Translations under genes and position numbers: made by a program
NCBI RefSeq assembly: GCF_006088715.1
Contig: NZ_CP030771.1
Location: 2,108,001-2,172,000, forward strand
Length of the DNA: 64,000 nucleotides
Direction of reading: 5' to 3'
Source of the DNA: Streptomyces sp. YIM 121038
Lineage (GTDB): Bacteria > Actinomycetota > Actinomycetes > Streptomycetales > Streptomycetaceae
Shown here: positions 7,248 through 20,599 of the stretch, in pieces
How the letters are laid out: each line of letters opens with the position of its first letter
Position numbering within the stretch: position 1 is the first letter of the stretch
The notes under the pieces: generated by a model
What the model saw: only the letters and a program-made list of their open reading frames with translations
What the model was told of the DNA's origin: nothing
Database searches by the model: none

Positions 7248-8189
7248 TCACGGCGTCGGGCCCACGCTGCTGCCCACTCCCCCGCCGGTGGCGCTGTCGC
7301 CGATGGGCCTGATCCCGTCGACGAGCTCGTCGATGTCGGACAGCGGGGGCGCGCCGTCCGCCGCGTCGATGCTGACGCGGACGATGACCATGGCCTCGGA
7401 GCCGGTGCTGGAGGGGAACGCGAGGGACTGCACGTAGCCGCCGGGTCCCTTCTCGGTGTGGACGCGCCACCGGACGAAGTAGCCGCCGCGGCCCGCGACC
7501 GCGACGGTGCCGCTCTTGACCCGGGCGTGCCGGGTGATGCCGCCGAACGGCTCGCGGTCGAGCGCGTCGTGGTCGTACGCGGCGTCGGCGGCGTCCTTGA
7601 TGTCGCGCCTGGCGAGCTTCTCCGGCGAGCGCTCGTCGGTGCCGGTCACCGTCCGCGTGGTGATCGTGCCGTGGCGGCAGAAGCCGGGGTCGCCGGGGCA
7701 GTCGTAGGTGTTCGGGGTCTGCAGGGTCAGCTCGTCGCCGACGGTGTGGTCGGCCTTCTCCCAGCCGTCGGGCACGGGCAGCGTGATGCCGTTGAGCTCG
7801 TCGGTGAGGGTGTCCGGGTCCTCGGTGGCGGAGGCGGACGCGGTGGGAGAGGCGGACGTGGGGGTCGGCTCGTCCGGCGCCTGGGCGGTGGGCGCGGGTC
7901 CGGCCGTGGGGTCGCCGTCGTCGTCCTGGAGGACCAGGAAGCCGGTGACGATCGAGGCGACGAGGACCGCCCCGGCCGCGCCGAGCGCCACGGCCCTGGC
8001 GCGGCGCCCGCCGGTGCGCGCGGGCACCGGCCGCACCACGGTGGCGGCGAGCCCCGGCCGCGCCCGGCCCAGGTGGACCGTGGCCTCGGGCGTGCGCCGG
8101 TGCTCGGTCCACGCGGACCCGTCCCACCAGCGCTCGACGGCGGGTCGGGACGGGTCCGGGTACCAGCCGGGCGGGGGCGACATGCTCAT
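7248..8189 (-). CDS. DUF2510 domain-containing membrane protein
   Basis: A 313-residue protein. Residues 1-32 are a DUF2510 domain (PPGWYPDPS...WWDGSAWTEH), a small Trp-rich module common at the cytoplasmic end of actinobacterial membrane proteins. One membrane helix follows (about 65-87), then a Thr/Pro/Ala-rich stalk (90-130). The external domain of about 180 residues contains two cysteines (YDCPGDPGFC). The external domain is not recognised. It converges with the deaminase gene (24 bases apart) and is followed upstream by the secreted HAD genes. Confidence 0.8.
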   Translation of the reverse strand: MSMSPPPGWYPDPSRPAVERWWDGSAWTEHRRTPEATVHLGRARPGLAATVVRPVPARTGGRRARAVALGAAGAVLVASIVTGFLVLQDDDGDPTAGPAPTAQAPDEPTPTSASPTASASATEDPDTLTDELNGITLPVPDGWEKADHTVGDELTLQTPNTYDCPGDPGFCRHGTITTRTVTGTDERSPEKLARRDIKDAADAAYDHDALDREPFGGITRHARVKSGTVAVAGRGGYFVRWRVHTEKGPGGYVQSLAFPSSTGSEAMVIVRVSIDAADGAPPLSDIDELVDGIRPIGDSATGGGVGSSVGPTP

Positions 8190-8242
8190 CCCGGCACTCT
8201 AGGACGTGGCGCGCCGGCCGGTACAACCAGCCGGTCACGCGG

Positions 8243-9541
<1,299 letters not shown>

Positions 9542-9563
9542 GTGCGTGGACGGTACAGCAGTC

Positions 9564-10868
<1,305 letters not shown>

Positions 10869-10892
10869 GAACACGGTGCCTGTCTACGCAGG

Positions 10893-10922
10893 TCAGCCGG
10901 GCGTCGCACGACGCCCGGCTGA
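10893..10922 (-). terminator. Terminator after the SDR-aldehyde dehydrogenase-glnA4 operon
   Basis: A 14-bp perfect inverted repeat (10893-10906 and 10909-10922) closes on a minimal loop 24 bases after the SDR stop codon. Confidence 0.7.
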
Positions 10923-10945
10923 TCGGTGGGTGGCCTCTGGGTGAA

Positions 10946-11728
10946 CTACTGGGGCGTGACGTACGCCCCGGAGATGCCGCCGTCGACGAGGAAGTCCGTG
11001 GCGTTCACGAACGCGGAGTCGTCGCTGGCGAGGAAGGCGACCGCGGCGGCGATCTCCTGGGCCTCGGCGAAGCGGCCCACCGGGATGTGCACCAGGCGGC
11101 GCGCGGCGCGCTCGGGGTCCTTGGCGAACAGCTCCTGGAGCAGCGGGGTGTTCACCGGGCCCGGGCACAGCGCGTTCACGCGGATGCCCTCGCGGGCGAA
11201 CTGCACGCCGAGCTCGCGGGACATCGCGAGCACGCCGCCCTTGGACGCGGTGTACGAGATCTGCGAGGTCGCGGCGCCCATCCGGGCCACGAAGGAGGCC
11301 GTGTTGATGATGGAGCCCCTGCCCTGGCGCCGCATGTAGGGGATGGCGGCCTTGCAGCACAGGAACACGGAGGTGAGGTTGACCTCCTGGACGCGCTTCC
11401 AGGCCTCCAGGCCGGTGTCCAGGATGGAGTCGTCGTCGGGCGGCGAGATCCCCGCGTTGTTGAAGGCGATGTCGACCGAGCCGTAGGTGTCGTACGCCGT
11501 CTTGAACAGCGCCTCGACCTGCTCGGCGTCGGTGACGTCGACCTTCACGTACGTCCCGCCGACCTCCTCGGCGGCCTTCTTGCCCGCGGTGTCGTCGATG
11601 TCGCCGCACACCACGTGCGCGCCCTCGGAGGCGAGGCGGCGTGCGGTGGCGAGGCCGATGCCGCTGCCGGCGCCGGTGATGACGGCGGTGCGGCCGACGA
11701 GGCGGCGGCAGACAATCTCTTCGGTCAC
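10946..11728 (-). CDS. SDR-family NAD(P)-dependent oxidoreductase
   Basis: The 260-residue product is a classical short-chain dehydrogenase/reductase: TGAGSGIG cofactor motif, DID after the second strand (favouring NAD), NNAG, catalytic Ser-Tyr-Lys with YTASK, and a C-terminal VDGGISGAYV. The GTG start overlaps the aldehyde dehydrogenase stop (GTGA), so translation is coupled. In the proposed pathway it would oxidise gamma-glutamylethanolamide (an alcohol) to the aldehyde, which the neighbouring dehydrogenase then oxidises. That assignment comes from gene order. It is the last gene of the glnA4 operon. Confidence 0.88.
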   Translation of the reverse strand: MTEEIVCRRLVGRTAVITGAGSGIGLATARRLASEGAHVVCGDIDDTAGKKAAEEVGGTYVKVDVTDAEQVEALFKTAYDTYGSVDIAFNNAGISPPDDDSILDTGLEAWKRVQEVNLTSVFLCCKAAIPYMRRQGRGSIINTASFVARMGAATSQISYTASKGGVLAMSRELGVQFAREGIRVNALCPGPVNTPLLQELFAKDPERAARRLVHIPVGRFAEAQEIAAAVAFLASDDSAFVNATDFLVDGGISGAYVTPQ

Positions 11729-13107
11729 TGGGCGGGCCCTTCCGTGCTGATGAAGACGTTCTTGGTTTCGGTGAAGGCGGCGAGCGCGTCCGGGCCGAGC
11801 TCGCGCCCGAGCCCGGACTGGCCGTAGCCGCCGAAGGGGGTCCAATAGCGCACGCTGGAGTGCGAGTTGACGGACAGGTTGCCTGCCCGCACGGCCTGGG
11901 ACACGCGCAGCGCCCGGCCCACGTCCCGGGTCCAGATGGAGCCCGAGAGGCCGTACTCGGTGGCGTTGGCGAGGCGGACCGCGTCGGCCTCGTCCTCGAA
12001 GGGCAGCACGACCGCGACCGGCCCGAAGACCTCCTCGACGGCGACCGGCGACGTGGGCCCGGCGTCGGTGAGGACGGTCGGCGGGAACCAGAAGCCGGGC
12101 CCTTCGGGGGCGCTGCCGCGGATGCCCGCCCCCGGGGGCACGTACGACCGCACCCGGTCCAGCTGGGCCCGCGAGATCAGCGGGCCCATCTGGGTCTTCT
12201 CGTCGGCCGGGTCGCCGACGACGTACGACTCGACCAGGGGCGTCAGGAGCTCGACGAAGCGGTCGTACACGGAGCGCTGCACGAGGACGCGGGTGCGGGC
12301 GCAGCAGTCCTGGCCCGAGTTGTCGAGGAACGAGCCGGGGGCGGCGAGGGCGGCGGCCTCCACGTCGGCGTCGGCGAAGACGATGTTGGGGCTCTTCCCG
12401 CCGAGTTCGAGGGTCACGCGCTTCACGCGGTCCGCGCACTTGGCCATGATCTGCTTGCCGACGCGGGTGGAGCCGGTGAACACGATCTTGGCGACGCCGG
12501 GGTGCTCGACGAGCGCGTTCCCGGCGACGGCGCCCTCGCCGGGCAGGACCTGGAAGAGGCCCTCGGGAAGGCCCGCCTCCAGGGCGAGTTCGGCCAGCCG
12601 CAGGGCGGTCAGCGGGGTGGTCTCGGCGGGCTTGAGGACGACCGCGTTGCCCGCCGCGAGGGCCGGGGCGGTGCCCCAGGCGGCGATGGGCATCGGGAAG
12701 TTCCAGGGCGCGATGACGCCGATGACGCCGAGGGGTTCGAGGATCGTGACGTCGAGGCCGCCGGGGACGGGGATCTGGCGGCCGTTGAGGCGCTCGACGC
12801 CGCCCGCCGCGTAGTCGAACAGGTCGCGGGCGTTGCCCGCCTCCCAGCGCGCGTTGCCGATGACGTGCCCGGCCTCGCGGACCTCCAACCGGGCGAGTTC
12901 CTCGATGTGGCCGTCGATGACGGCGGCGAAGCGGCGCAGCAGGCGCGCCCGGTCGGCCGGGGCGACGGCGGCCCACGCGGCCTGCGCGGTGACGGCGCGG
13001 GCGACGGCCGCGTCGACGTCGGCCGGGCTCGCGGCGGGGACCGTCGCGACGACGTCCTCCGTCGCCGGGTTCAGTACCTGGAGTTCTTCGAGCAAGACGT
13101 GCCTCAC
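11725..13107 (-). CDS. Aldehyde dehydrogenase family protein
   Basis: A 460-residue NAD(P)-dependent aldehyde dehydrogenase. Visible motifs are PWNFPMP (oxyanion Asn), FTGSTRVGK (cofactor), LELGGKSP (general base Glu), the catalytic cysteine in SGQDCCART, and EVFGPVAVV. The GTG start at 13107 overlaps the glutamine synthetase stop codon (GTGA), and its own stop overlaps the SDR start. The three genes are therefore a tightly coupled unit. The likely substrate is the gamma-glutamylated aldehyde made from ethanolamine; this is inferred from context. Codons upstream of 13107 in the same frame are only the tail of the synthetase gene. Confidence 0.92.
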   Translation of the reverse strand: MRHVLLEELQVLNPATEDVVATVPAASPADVDAAVARAVTAQAAWAAVAPADRARLLRRFAAVIDGHIEELARLEVREAGHVIGNARWEAGNARDLFDYAAGGVERLNGRQIPVPGGLDVTILEPLGVIGVIAPWNFPMPIAAWGTAPALAAGNAVVLKPAETTPLTALRLAELALEAGLPEGLFQVLPGEGAVAGNALVEHPGVAKIVFTGSTRVGKQIMAKCADRVKRVTLELGGKSPNIVFADADVEAAALAAPGSFLDNSGQDCCARTRVLVQRSVYDRFVELLTPLVESYVVGDPADEKTQMGPLISRAQLDRVRSYVPPGAGIRGSAPEGPGFWFPPTVLTDAGPTSPVAVEEVFGPVAVVLPFEDEADAVRLANATEYGLSGSIWTRDVGRALRVSQAVRAGNLSVNSHSSVRYWTPFGGYGQSGLGRELGPDALAAFTETKNVFISTEGPAQ

Positions 13108-14468
13108 ATGCGTTCGAAGGAGCGGCGCAGCTCCCAGTCGGTCACCGCGGAGTCGAAGGCGTCCAGCTCGACCCGCGCCATGTTGCGGTAGTGCGCGACG
13201 ACCTCGTCGCCGAACGCGGCCTTGGCGACGGGGCTGTTCTCCCACAGCTCGGCGGCCTCGCGCAGCGTCGTCGGGACGTGTTCGTAGTCGGCGGTGTAGG
13301 CGTTGCCCGTGCACGCCTCGGGCAGTTCGAGGCGCTGCTCGATGCCGTACAGGCCCGCCGCGACCAGGCCCGCGACCGCCAGGTGCGGGTTGACGTCACC
13401 GCCGGGCAGCCGGTTCTCGAAGCGCAGCGAGCGGCCGTGGCCGACGACGCGCAGGGAGCAGGTGCGGTTGTCGTAGCCCCAGGCGGCCGCGGTCGGCGCG
13501 AAGGAGCCGGGCTGGAAGCGCTTGTACGAGTTGATGTGGGGCGCGTAGAGGAGGCTGAAGTCGCGCAGCGCCACGAGCTGCCCGGCGAGGAAGTGGCGCA
13601 TGACGGGCGACATGCCGCCGGGCCCGTCCCCGGCCATGGCGTTGTTGCCGTCGGCGTCCTGGAGCGAGAGGTGGATGTGACAGGAGTTGCCCTCGCGCTC
13701 GTTGTACTTCGCCATGAAGGTGATCGACACGCCTTCCTGGGCGGCGATCTCCTTGGCGCCGGTCTTGTACAGCGCGTGCTGGTCGCAGGTGACGAGGGCC
13801 TCGTCGTAGCGGAACACGATCTCGTGCTGACCCGGGTTGCACTCGCCCTTGGCGGACTCCACCGTCAGGCCCGCGCCCGCCATCTCGTTGCGGATGCGGC
13901 GCAGGAGCGGCTCGATGCGGCCGGTGCCGAGGACGGAGTAGTCGATGTTGTACTGGTTGGCCGGGGTCAGGCCCTGGTAGCCCGCGTCCCAGGCCTGCTC
14001 GTAGGTGTCCTTGAAGACGATGAACTCAAGCTCCGTGCCGACGTGCGCGCTGTAGCCGTGCTCGGCGAGCCGCTCCAGCTGGCGGCGCAGGATCTGGCGC
14101 GGGGCCGCGACCACGGGTGAGCCGTCGTTCCAGGCCAGGTCGGCGATGAGCAGGGCGGTGCCCTCGTGCCAGGGCAGGCGGCGCAGGGTGGACAGGTCGG
14201 GGCGCATGGCGAAGTCGCCGTAGCCCCGGTCCCAGGAGGACATCGCGTAGCCGTCGACCGTGTTCATCTCCGTGTCGACGGCCAGGAGGTAGTTGCAGCC
14301 CTCCGTGCCGTGCTCCAGGACCTCGTCCAGGAAGAACGGGGCGGCGAACCGCTTGCCCTGGAGCCGCCCTTGCATGTCGGGGAAGGCCAGGACGACAGTG
14401 TCGATCTCGCCGCTCGCCACGAGGGCACGCAGCTCCTCGACACCGAGCGGGGGTGTGCGGTCTGCCAC
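13104..14468 (-). CDS. glnA4: Glutamine synthetase-like gamma-glutamylethanolamide synthetase
   Basis: A type I glutamine synthetase homologue of 454 residues, with the metal and ATP motifs VGTELEFIVF, CNPGQHEIVFRYDEAL, NSCHIHLSL and RLPGGDVNPHLAVA. It lacks the strict ammonia-pocket context of GlnA and belongs to the GlnA-like group that glutamylates amines. In S. coelicolor the homologue in this position (SCO1613, GlnA4) was reported to make gamma-glutamylethanolamide from ethanolamine, glutamate and ATP. The next genes, an ethanolamine-type permease, an oxidoreductase pair and a glutamyl hydrolase, fit that role. It heads a three-gene operon and is divergent from the FadR-type regulator. 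Confidence 0.85.
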   Translation of the reverse strand: MADRTPPLGVEELRALVASGEIDTVVLAFPDMQGRLQGKRFAAPFFLDEVLEHGTEGCNYLLAVDTEMNTVDGYAMSSWDRGYGDFAMRPDLSTLRRLPWHEGTALLIADLAWNDGSPVVAAPRQILRRQLERLAEHGYSAHVGTELEFIVFKDTYEQAWDAGYQGLTPANQYNIDYSVLGTGRIEPLLRRIRNEMAGAGLTVESAKGECNPGQHEIVFRYDEALVTCDQHALYKTGAKEIAAQEGVSITFMAKYNEREGNSCHIHLSLQDADGNNAMAGDGPGGMSPVMRHFLAGQLVALRDFSLLYAPHINSYKRFQPGSFAPTAAAWGYDNRTCSLRVVGHGRSLRFENRLPGGDVNPHLAVAGLVAAGLYGIEQRLELPEACTGNAYTADYEHVPTTLREAAELWENSPVAKAAFGDEVVAHYRNMARVELDAFDSAVTDWELRRSFERM

Positions 14469-14498
14469 GGGAAAAGCCTCCTTGGGTCAGCCGAGTGG

Positions 14499-14511
14499 CC
14501 ATAAGGTATGG
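14499..14511. promoter_or_regulatory. Palindrome CCATA-AGG-TATGG between glnA4 and its regulator
   Basis: A perfect 5-bp inverted repeat with a 3-base spacer lies in the 78-bp gap between the divergent glnA4 and regulator genes. It contains AAGGTATG, which recurs twice before the permease gene. It is a probable operator of the FadR-type regulator. Confidence 0.5.
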
Positions 14512-14546
14512 GCAAGAACCATTGCTTGGGAAGGGGGTACGGGCAG

Positions 14547-15272
14547 ATGTCCCACGCGCGGGGCGAGGATCGCCTCATTCAGGTGCTGCGACCGGTCCGG
14601 GCGGGCAACGGCTTCGAGGAGGCCCTGGAGCAGATCCTCCAGGTGGTCCGCCTCGGCCTGGTGCCCGGCGGCGAACGGCTGCCCGCGGAGCGGGAGTTGG
14701 CCGATCTGCTCGGCATCAGCCGGGTCACGCTGCGCGAGGTCCTGAAGGTGCTCCAGGACCAGGGCCTGGTCGAGTCGCGGCGCGGGCGCTACGGCGGCAC
14801 CTTCGTGCGCCCGCGCGCCGGGGCGCCGGGCGAGGCCGAGCTGCGCCGCCGGGTCACCGACGTGGACGTGGAGGACGCGCTGCGCTTCCGCGAGGTGCTC
14901 GAAGTGGGCGCGGCGGGCCTGTGCGCGGCGCACGGCCTCACCGCCGAGCAGACCGGCCGGCTGCGCGAGGCCCTGGCCCGCACCCATGACGCGCCGCTCG
15001 CCGACTACCGCCGCCTGGACACCCTGCTGCACCTCACGCTCGCCGAGCTGTCCGGCTCCCCCACGCTGGCCGCGCAGTACGCGGCGGTCCGCGCGACGGT
15101 CAACGACCTGCTCGACTGCATCCCCCTGCTCGTGCGCAACCTGGAGCACTCGCAGCGCCAGCACACCGCCCTCGTGGAGGCCGTGCTCGACGGCGACGCG
15201 GACGGGGCGCGGGAGATGATGCGCGAGCACTGCGCGGGCACGGCGGCGCTGCTGCGGGGATTCCTGACCTGA
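14547..15272 (+). CDS. FadR/GntR-family transcriptional regulator
   Basis: The 241-residue product has a GntR winged helix (about 30-90: GGERLPAERELADLLGISRVTLREVLKVLQ is the signature region) and an all-helical FCD-type ligand domain (about 100-235). The latter includes RFREVLEVGAAGLCAA and histidines (HLTLAELSGSP, QRQHTAL) where relatives bind a metal-carboxylate ligand. The ATG at 14547 is preferred over an upstream ATG at 14508 because the family N-terminus begins there; GGGGG lies about 10 bases before it. It is divergent from glnA4 and precedes the permease. It is the likely regulator of both through the AAGGTATG motif. Confidence 0.85.
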   Translation: MSHARGEDRLIQVLRPVRAGNGFEEALEQILQVVRLGLVPGGERLPAERELADLLGISRVTLREVLKVLQDQGLVESRRGRYGGTFVRPRAGAPGEAELRRRVTDVDVEDALRFREVLEVGAAGLCAAHGLTAEQTGRLREALARTHDAPLADYRRLDTLLHLTLAELSGSPTLAAQYAAVRATVNDLLDCIPLLVRNLEHSQRQHTALVEAVLDGDADGAREMMREHCAGTAALLRGFLT

Positions 15273-15297
15273 GCCGCGGGCGCGCGGGCACCCTCGC

Positions 15298-15380
15298 GCG
15301 GGCCGGACGAGCGCCCCTTCGCGGGCCGGACGAGCGGACCCCCTGCGGGCCGGACGAGCGGACCCCCTGCGGGCCGGACG
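15298..15380. repeat. Tandem repeat, 23-24 bp unit, about 3.5 copies
   Basis: Units beginning GCGGGCCGGACGAGCG occur at 15298 (23 bp, diverged end), 15321 and 15345 (identical 24-bp copies), with a partial copy at 15369. They fill the gap between the regulator stop codon and the permease promoter region. There are no unique spacers, so it is not a CRISPR array. Confidence 0.85.
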
Positions 15381-15424
15381 GTTAACCAGCACGTTACGCA
15401 CGGGTCTTGCTTTCTGTCCGCCCG

Positions 15425-15462
15425 CACCGCGAAGGTATGCCTCCACACCGCAAAGGTATGCC
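15425..15462 (+). promoter_or_regulatory. Direct repeat with AAGGTATGCC, spaced 21 bp, before the permease gene
   Basis: CACCGCGAAGGTATGCC (15425-15441) and CACCGCAAAGGTATGCC (15446-15462) differ at one base and are spaced exactly two helical turns apart. They share AAGGTATG with the glnA4-regulator palindrome. They end 34 bases before the permease start, a position suited to a repressor or activator site. Confidence 0.55.
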
Positions 15463-15496
15463 GTCAATCCATTGAATCCCGCAGGGGGAGCCCCGC

Positions 15497-16948
<1,452 letters not shown>

Positions 16949-16971
16949 CGCGAGTGCAGAGGGAGCAGAAG

Positions 16972-17676
16972 GTGAACGGGAACGGCAAGCGTCCGCTGAT
17001 CGGCGTGAGCACCTATCTGGAGGCCGAGGCGCGCTGGGGCGTGTGGACGCTGCCCGCCGCGCTGCTGCCCGCCGGGTATCCGCGCCTGGTGCAGGCGGCG
17101 GGCGGCCTCGCGTCGATGCTGCCGCCGGACGACCCCGCGTACGCGGCGGACGTCGTGGCCCGCCTCGACGGCCTGGTCGTCGCGGGCGGCCCCGACGTGG
17201 AACCGGCCCACTACGGCGCCGCGCGCGAGGACCGCACGGGCCCGCCCGCGAGGGAGCGGGACGCCTGGGAACTCGCCCTGATCCGGGCCGCCCTGGCCGC
17301 GGGCACGCCCCTGCTCGGCATCTGCCGCGGCATGCAGCTCCTCAACGTCGCCCTGGGCGGCACCCTGATCCAGCACCTGGACGGCCACGCGAAGGCCCCC
17401 GGCGTCTTCAGCACGCACGCGGTCACGCCGGTCCCCGGCACGCGGTACGCCGCGGCCGTGCCCGACGCGGCCACGGACGTGCCCACGTACCACCACCAGG
17501 CGGTGGACCGCCTCGGCCGGGGCCTGCTGGCCTGCGCCCACGCGGACGACGGCACGGTCGAGGCCGTCGAACTGCCGGGCCCCGCCTGGGTCCTGGGCGT
17601 GCAGTGGCACCCGGAGGCGGGCACGGACACCCGGGTGATGGAGGCGCTGGTACGGGCCGCGGCAGCGCGCGGCTGA
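16972..17676 (+). CDS. Gamma-glutamyl amide hydrolase, PuuD-type class I amidotransferase
   Basis: A 234-residue class I glutamine amidotransferase-like hydrolase with the nucleophile elbow GICRGMQLLN, the catalytic His-Glu pair in QWHPEAG, and the VAGGPDVEPAHYG segment typical of the gamma-glutamyl-GABA hydrolase group. In this cluster it would release glutamate from the oxidised gamma-glutamyl product, closing the ethanolamine route. The GTG at 16972 is chosen because GGGAG lies just upstream; a GTG at 16954 has no such site. It follows the permease closely and ends before a dispersed repeat. Confidence 0.85.
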   Translation: MNGNGKRPLIGVSTYLEAEARWGVWTLPAALLPAGYPRLVQAAGGLASMLPPDDPAYAADVVARLDGLVVAGGPDVEPAHYGAAREDRTGPPARERDAWELALIRAALAAGTPLLGICRGMQLLNVALGGTLIQHLDGHAKAPGVFSTHAVTPVPGTRYAAAVPDAATDVPTYHHQAVDRLGRGLLACAHADDGTVEAVELPGPAWVLGVQWHPEAGTDTRVMEALVRAAAARG

Positions 17677-17716
17677 GCGCTCGGCCGACGGTACCGCGCC
17701 GGGCGGCCGCGGGCCC

Positions 17717-17756
17717 GTTGTAGCTGGTCGCGCAGTTCCCCGCGCCCCTACGGGGC
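17717..17756. repeat. Dispersed Streptomyces intergenic repeat with terminator-like hairpin
   Basis: The sequence contains TAGCTGGTCGCGCAGTTCCC and ends in GCCCC-TAC-GGGGC. From memory, near-identical sequences occur at many intergenic sites in Streptomyces genomes, usually between convergent genes as here. It overlaps the last codons of the LysR gene and supplies its TAG stop (17748-17750). Confidence 0.65.
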
Positions 17757-18707
17757 ACTCCCCCGCGTGAGCCCGAGCAGCTCCCGCGCGGGCCCGGCAG
17801 GCACGTGCCCGGTCGGCCACACGGCCCGCAGCTCGCGGCGCAGCCGCACCCCCTCCACCGCCACCCGCACCAGACGGCGGGCGGCCAACTCGTCACCGAG
17901 GGCCAACTCGCTGACCACAGCGGGCCCGGCCCCGCTCACGGCGGCCGACTTCACCGCGGTGGTGGAGGACAGCTCCATGAGCGGCGCCGCGAGCCCGCCG
18001 AGGGCCGTGTCCAGGACCTGCCGGGTGCCGGAGCCGCGCTCGCGCAGGATCAGCGGGGTCCCGGCGAGCTCCGGGGCGGCGAGCGGCGCGCGCCGCCGCG
18101 CCCAGGGGTGGCCGGGCGCGACCACCACGATCAGCCGGTCGTGCCCGATCACCGCCGCGTCCAGGCCGGTCGGCACCTTGAGGCCCTCCACGAACCCCAG
18201 GTCCGCGTCGCCGCCGAGGAGCCGCTGCGCGACCTCGGCGGAGTTGCCCGCGAGCAGGGAGACGGCCGTGTCCGGGCGCCGGGCGCGCAGCGCGATCAGC
18301 CAGCCGGGCAGCAGGTACTCGGCGATGGTCATGCTCGCGGCCACCCGCAGGCGCGAGTCCCTGCGGTCCCGCAGCGCCTGCGCGCCCGCGTCGAAGGCCT
18401 CGGCCGCCTCCACGACCCGCCGCGCCCAGTCGGTGACGAGGGCGCCCGCCTCCGTCAGCCGCGAGCCGCGCGGGGAGCGGTCCACCAGCGCCACGCCGAG
18501 CTGCCGCTCCATGGACCTCACGCGCCCGCTCGCGGCGGGCTGGGAGATGCCGAGCTCCCGCGCCGCCCGGCCCAGGCTGCCGAGCCGGGCCACGGCGAGC
18601 AGCAGCTCCAGGGCCGCCAGGTCCGGCACCCGGTGCGCGAGCGGCACCCCCGGCACGGGGTCCGAAGGGCCGGTCCGGTCCGGCGGGGGCGACGACGCTG
18701 AGCTCAT
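17748..18707 (-). CDS. LysR-family transcriptional regulator
   Basis: A 319-residue LysR regulator. The winged helix lies at about residues 30-90 (ALELLLAVARLGSLGRAARELGISQPAASGR is the signature region) and the periplasmic-binding-protein-like effector domain follows (about 110-310). The effector is unknown. It is divergent from the TDT transporter gene, whose expression it most likely controls. A LysR-type box overlaps its own start codon. Its C-terminus has been trimmed or replaced by a dispersed repeat, so its last residues (TRGSAP) may not be conserved. Confidence 0.88.
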   Translation of the reverse strand: MSSASSPPPDRTGPSDPVPGVPLAHRVPDLAALELLLAVARLGSLGRAARELGISQPAASGRVRSMERQLGVALVDRSPRGSRLTEAGALVTDWARRVVEAAEAFDAGAQALRDRRDSRLRVAASMTIAEYLLPGWLIALRARRPDTAVSLLAGNSAEVAQRLLGGDADLGFVEGLKVPTGLDAAVIGHDRLIVVVAPGHPWARRRAPLAAPELAGTPLILRERGSGTRQVLDTALGGLAAPLMELSSTTAVKSAAVSGAGPAVVSELALGDELAARRLVRVAVEGVRLRRELRAVWPTGHVPAGPARELLGLTRGSAP

Positions 18708-18738
18708 AACTCCAGGTTATGCCCTCATAGCTCCAAGA
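18703..18738. promoter_or_regulatory. LysR box in the divergent promoter region
   Basis: ATAAC-TCCAG-GTTAT (18706-18720) is a perfect LysR-type T-N11-A palindrome overlapping the regulator's ATG. A second half, CTCATAGCTCCAAG (18724-18737), directly repeats CTCATAACTCCAGG (18703-18716) at a 21-bp interval. This is the expected recognition/activation site pair. Confidence 0.6.
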
Positions 18739-18777
18739 TCTCTGGTGGGCCGGGCCGCCGGAGCGCACCGTGGAGTC

Positions 18778-19890
<1,113 letters not shown>

Positions 19891-20599
19891 GCACCCCCGG
19901 CGCCTCGCGCAGCGACGGTCCGTACCAGGTGAGGTGGCGCCCGCTGACCAGTGCGGCGGGCGTCCCCGCGAAGGCCTCGGGGCCGTCGTCGGGCGTGAAG
20001 CGGTACGGCTCGTCCGGGAGCACCACCAGGTCGGGGCCCGCGGCGCGCAGCTCGTCGAGCGGGACGCGGGGATAGCGCTCGGCGTGCGCCGCCCAGGCGT
20101 TGTCGACGCCCAGGCGCGCGAGCAGGTCCCCCGCGAACGTGTCGCGGCCGAGCACCATCCAGGGCCGCCGCCAGATCGGCACGGCCGCGCGCAGCCGGGC
20201 GGCCTGCCGCGGCGGGTCGTCCCAGGCGTCCTCGGCCTCGGCGAGCCACCGCGGCCGGGCGGGACCGCCGCAGGCGGCGAGCGCCCGGGACAGCTCACGG
20301 AACGCCTGCTCCAGGCCGCGCACCTCCGTGACCAGGACCTCCAGGCCCGCGGCGCGCAGGGCGGCCAGATCGGCGGGGCGGTTCTCCTCCTCGTTGGCGA
20401 GCACCAGGTCGGGGGCGAGCGCCACGACCGCGGGGACGTCCGGGTTCTTCGTGCCGCCGATCCTCGCCACGCCGAGGTCGTCGAGGTCCGCCGGGTGGCT
20501 GCACCACGCGGTGGCGCCGACCAGGGCGCCCGGCACCGTCACGGCGACCGCTTCGGTCAGGGACGGCACCAGGGAGACCACCCGGGCGGCGGGCATCGC

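Noticed and set aside
15298..15380. Short repeat array as a possible CRISPR
   Set aside because: The 24-bp units are directly adjacent with no unique spacers, and no cas gene is nearby.
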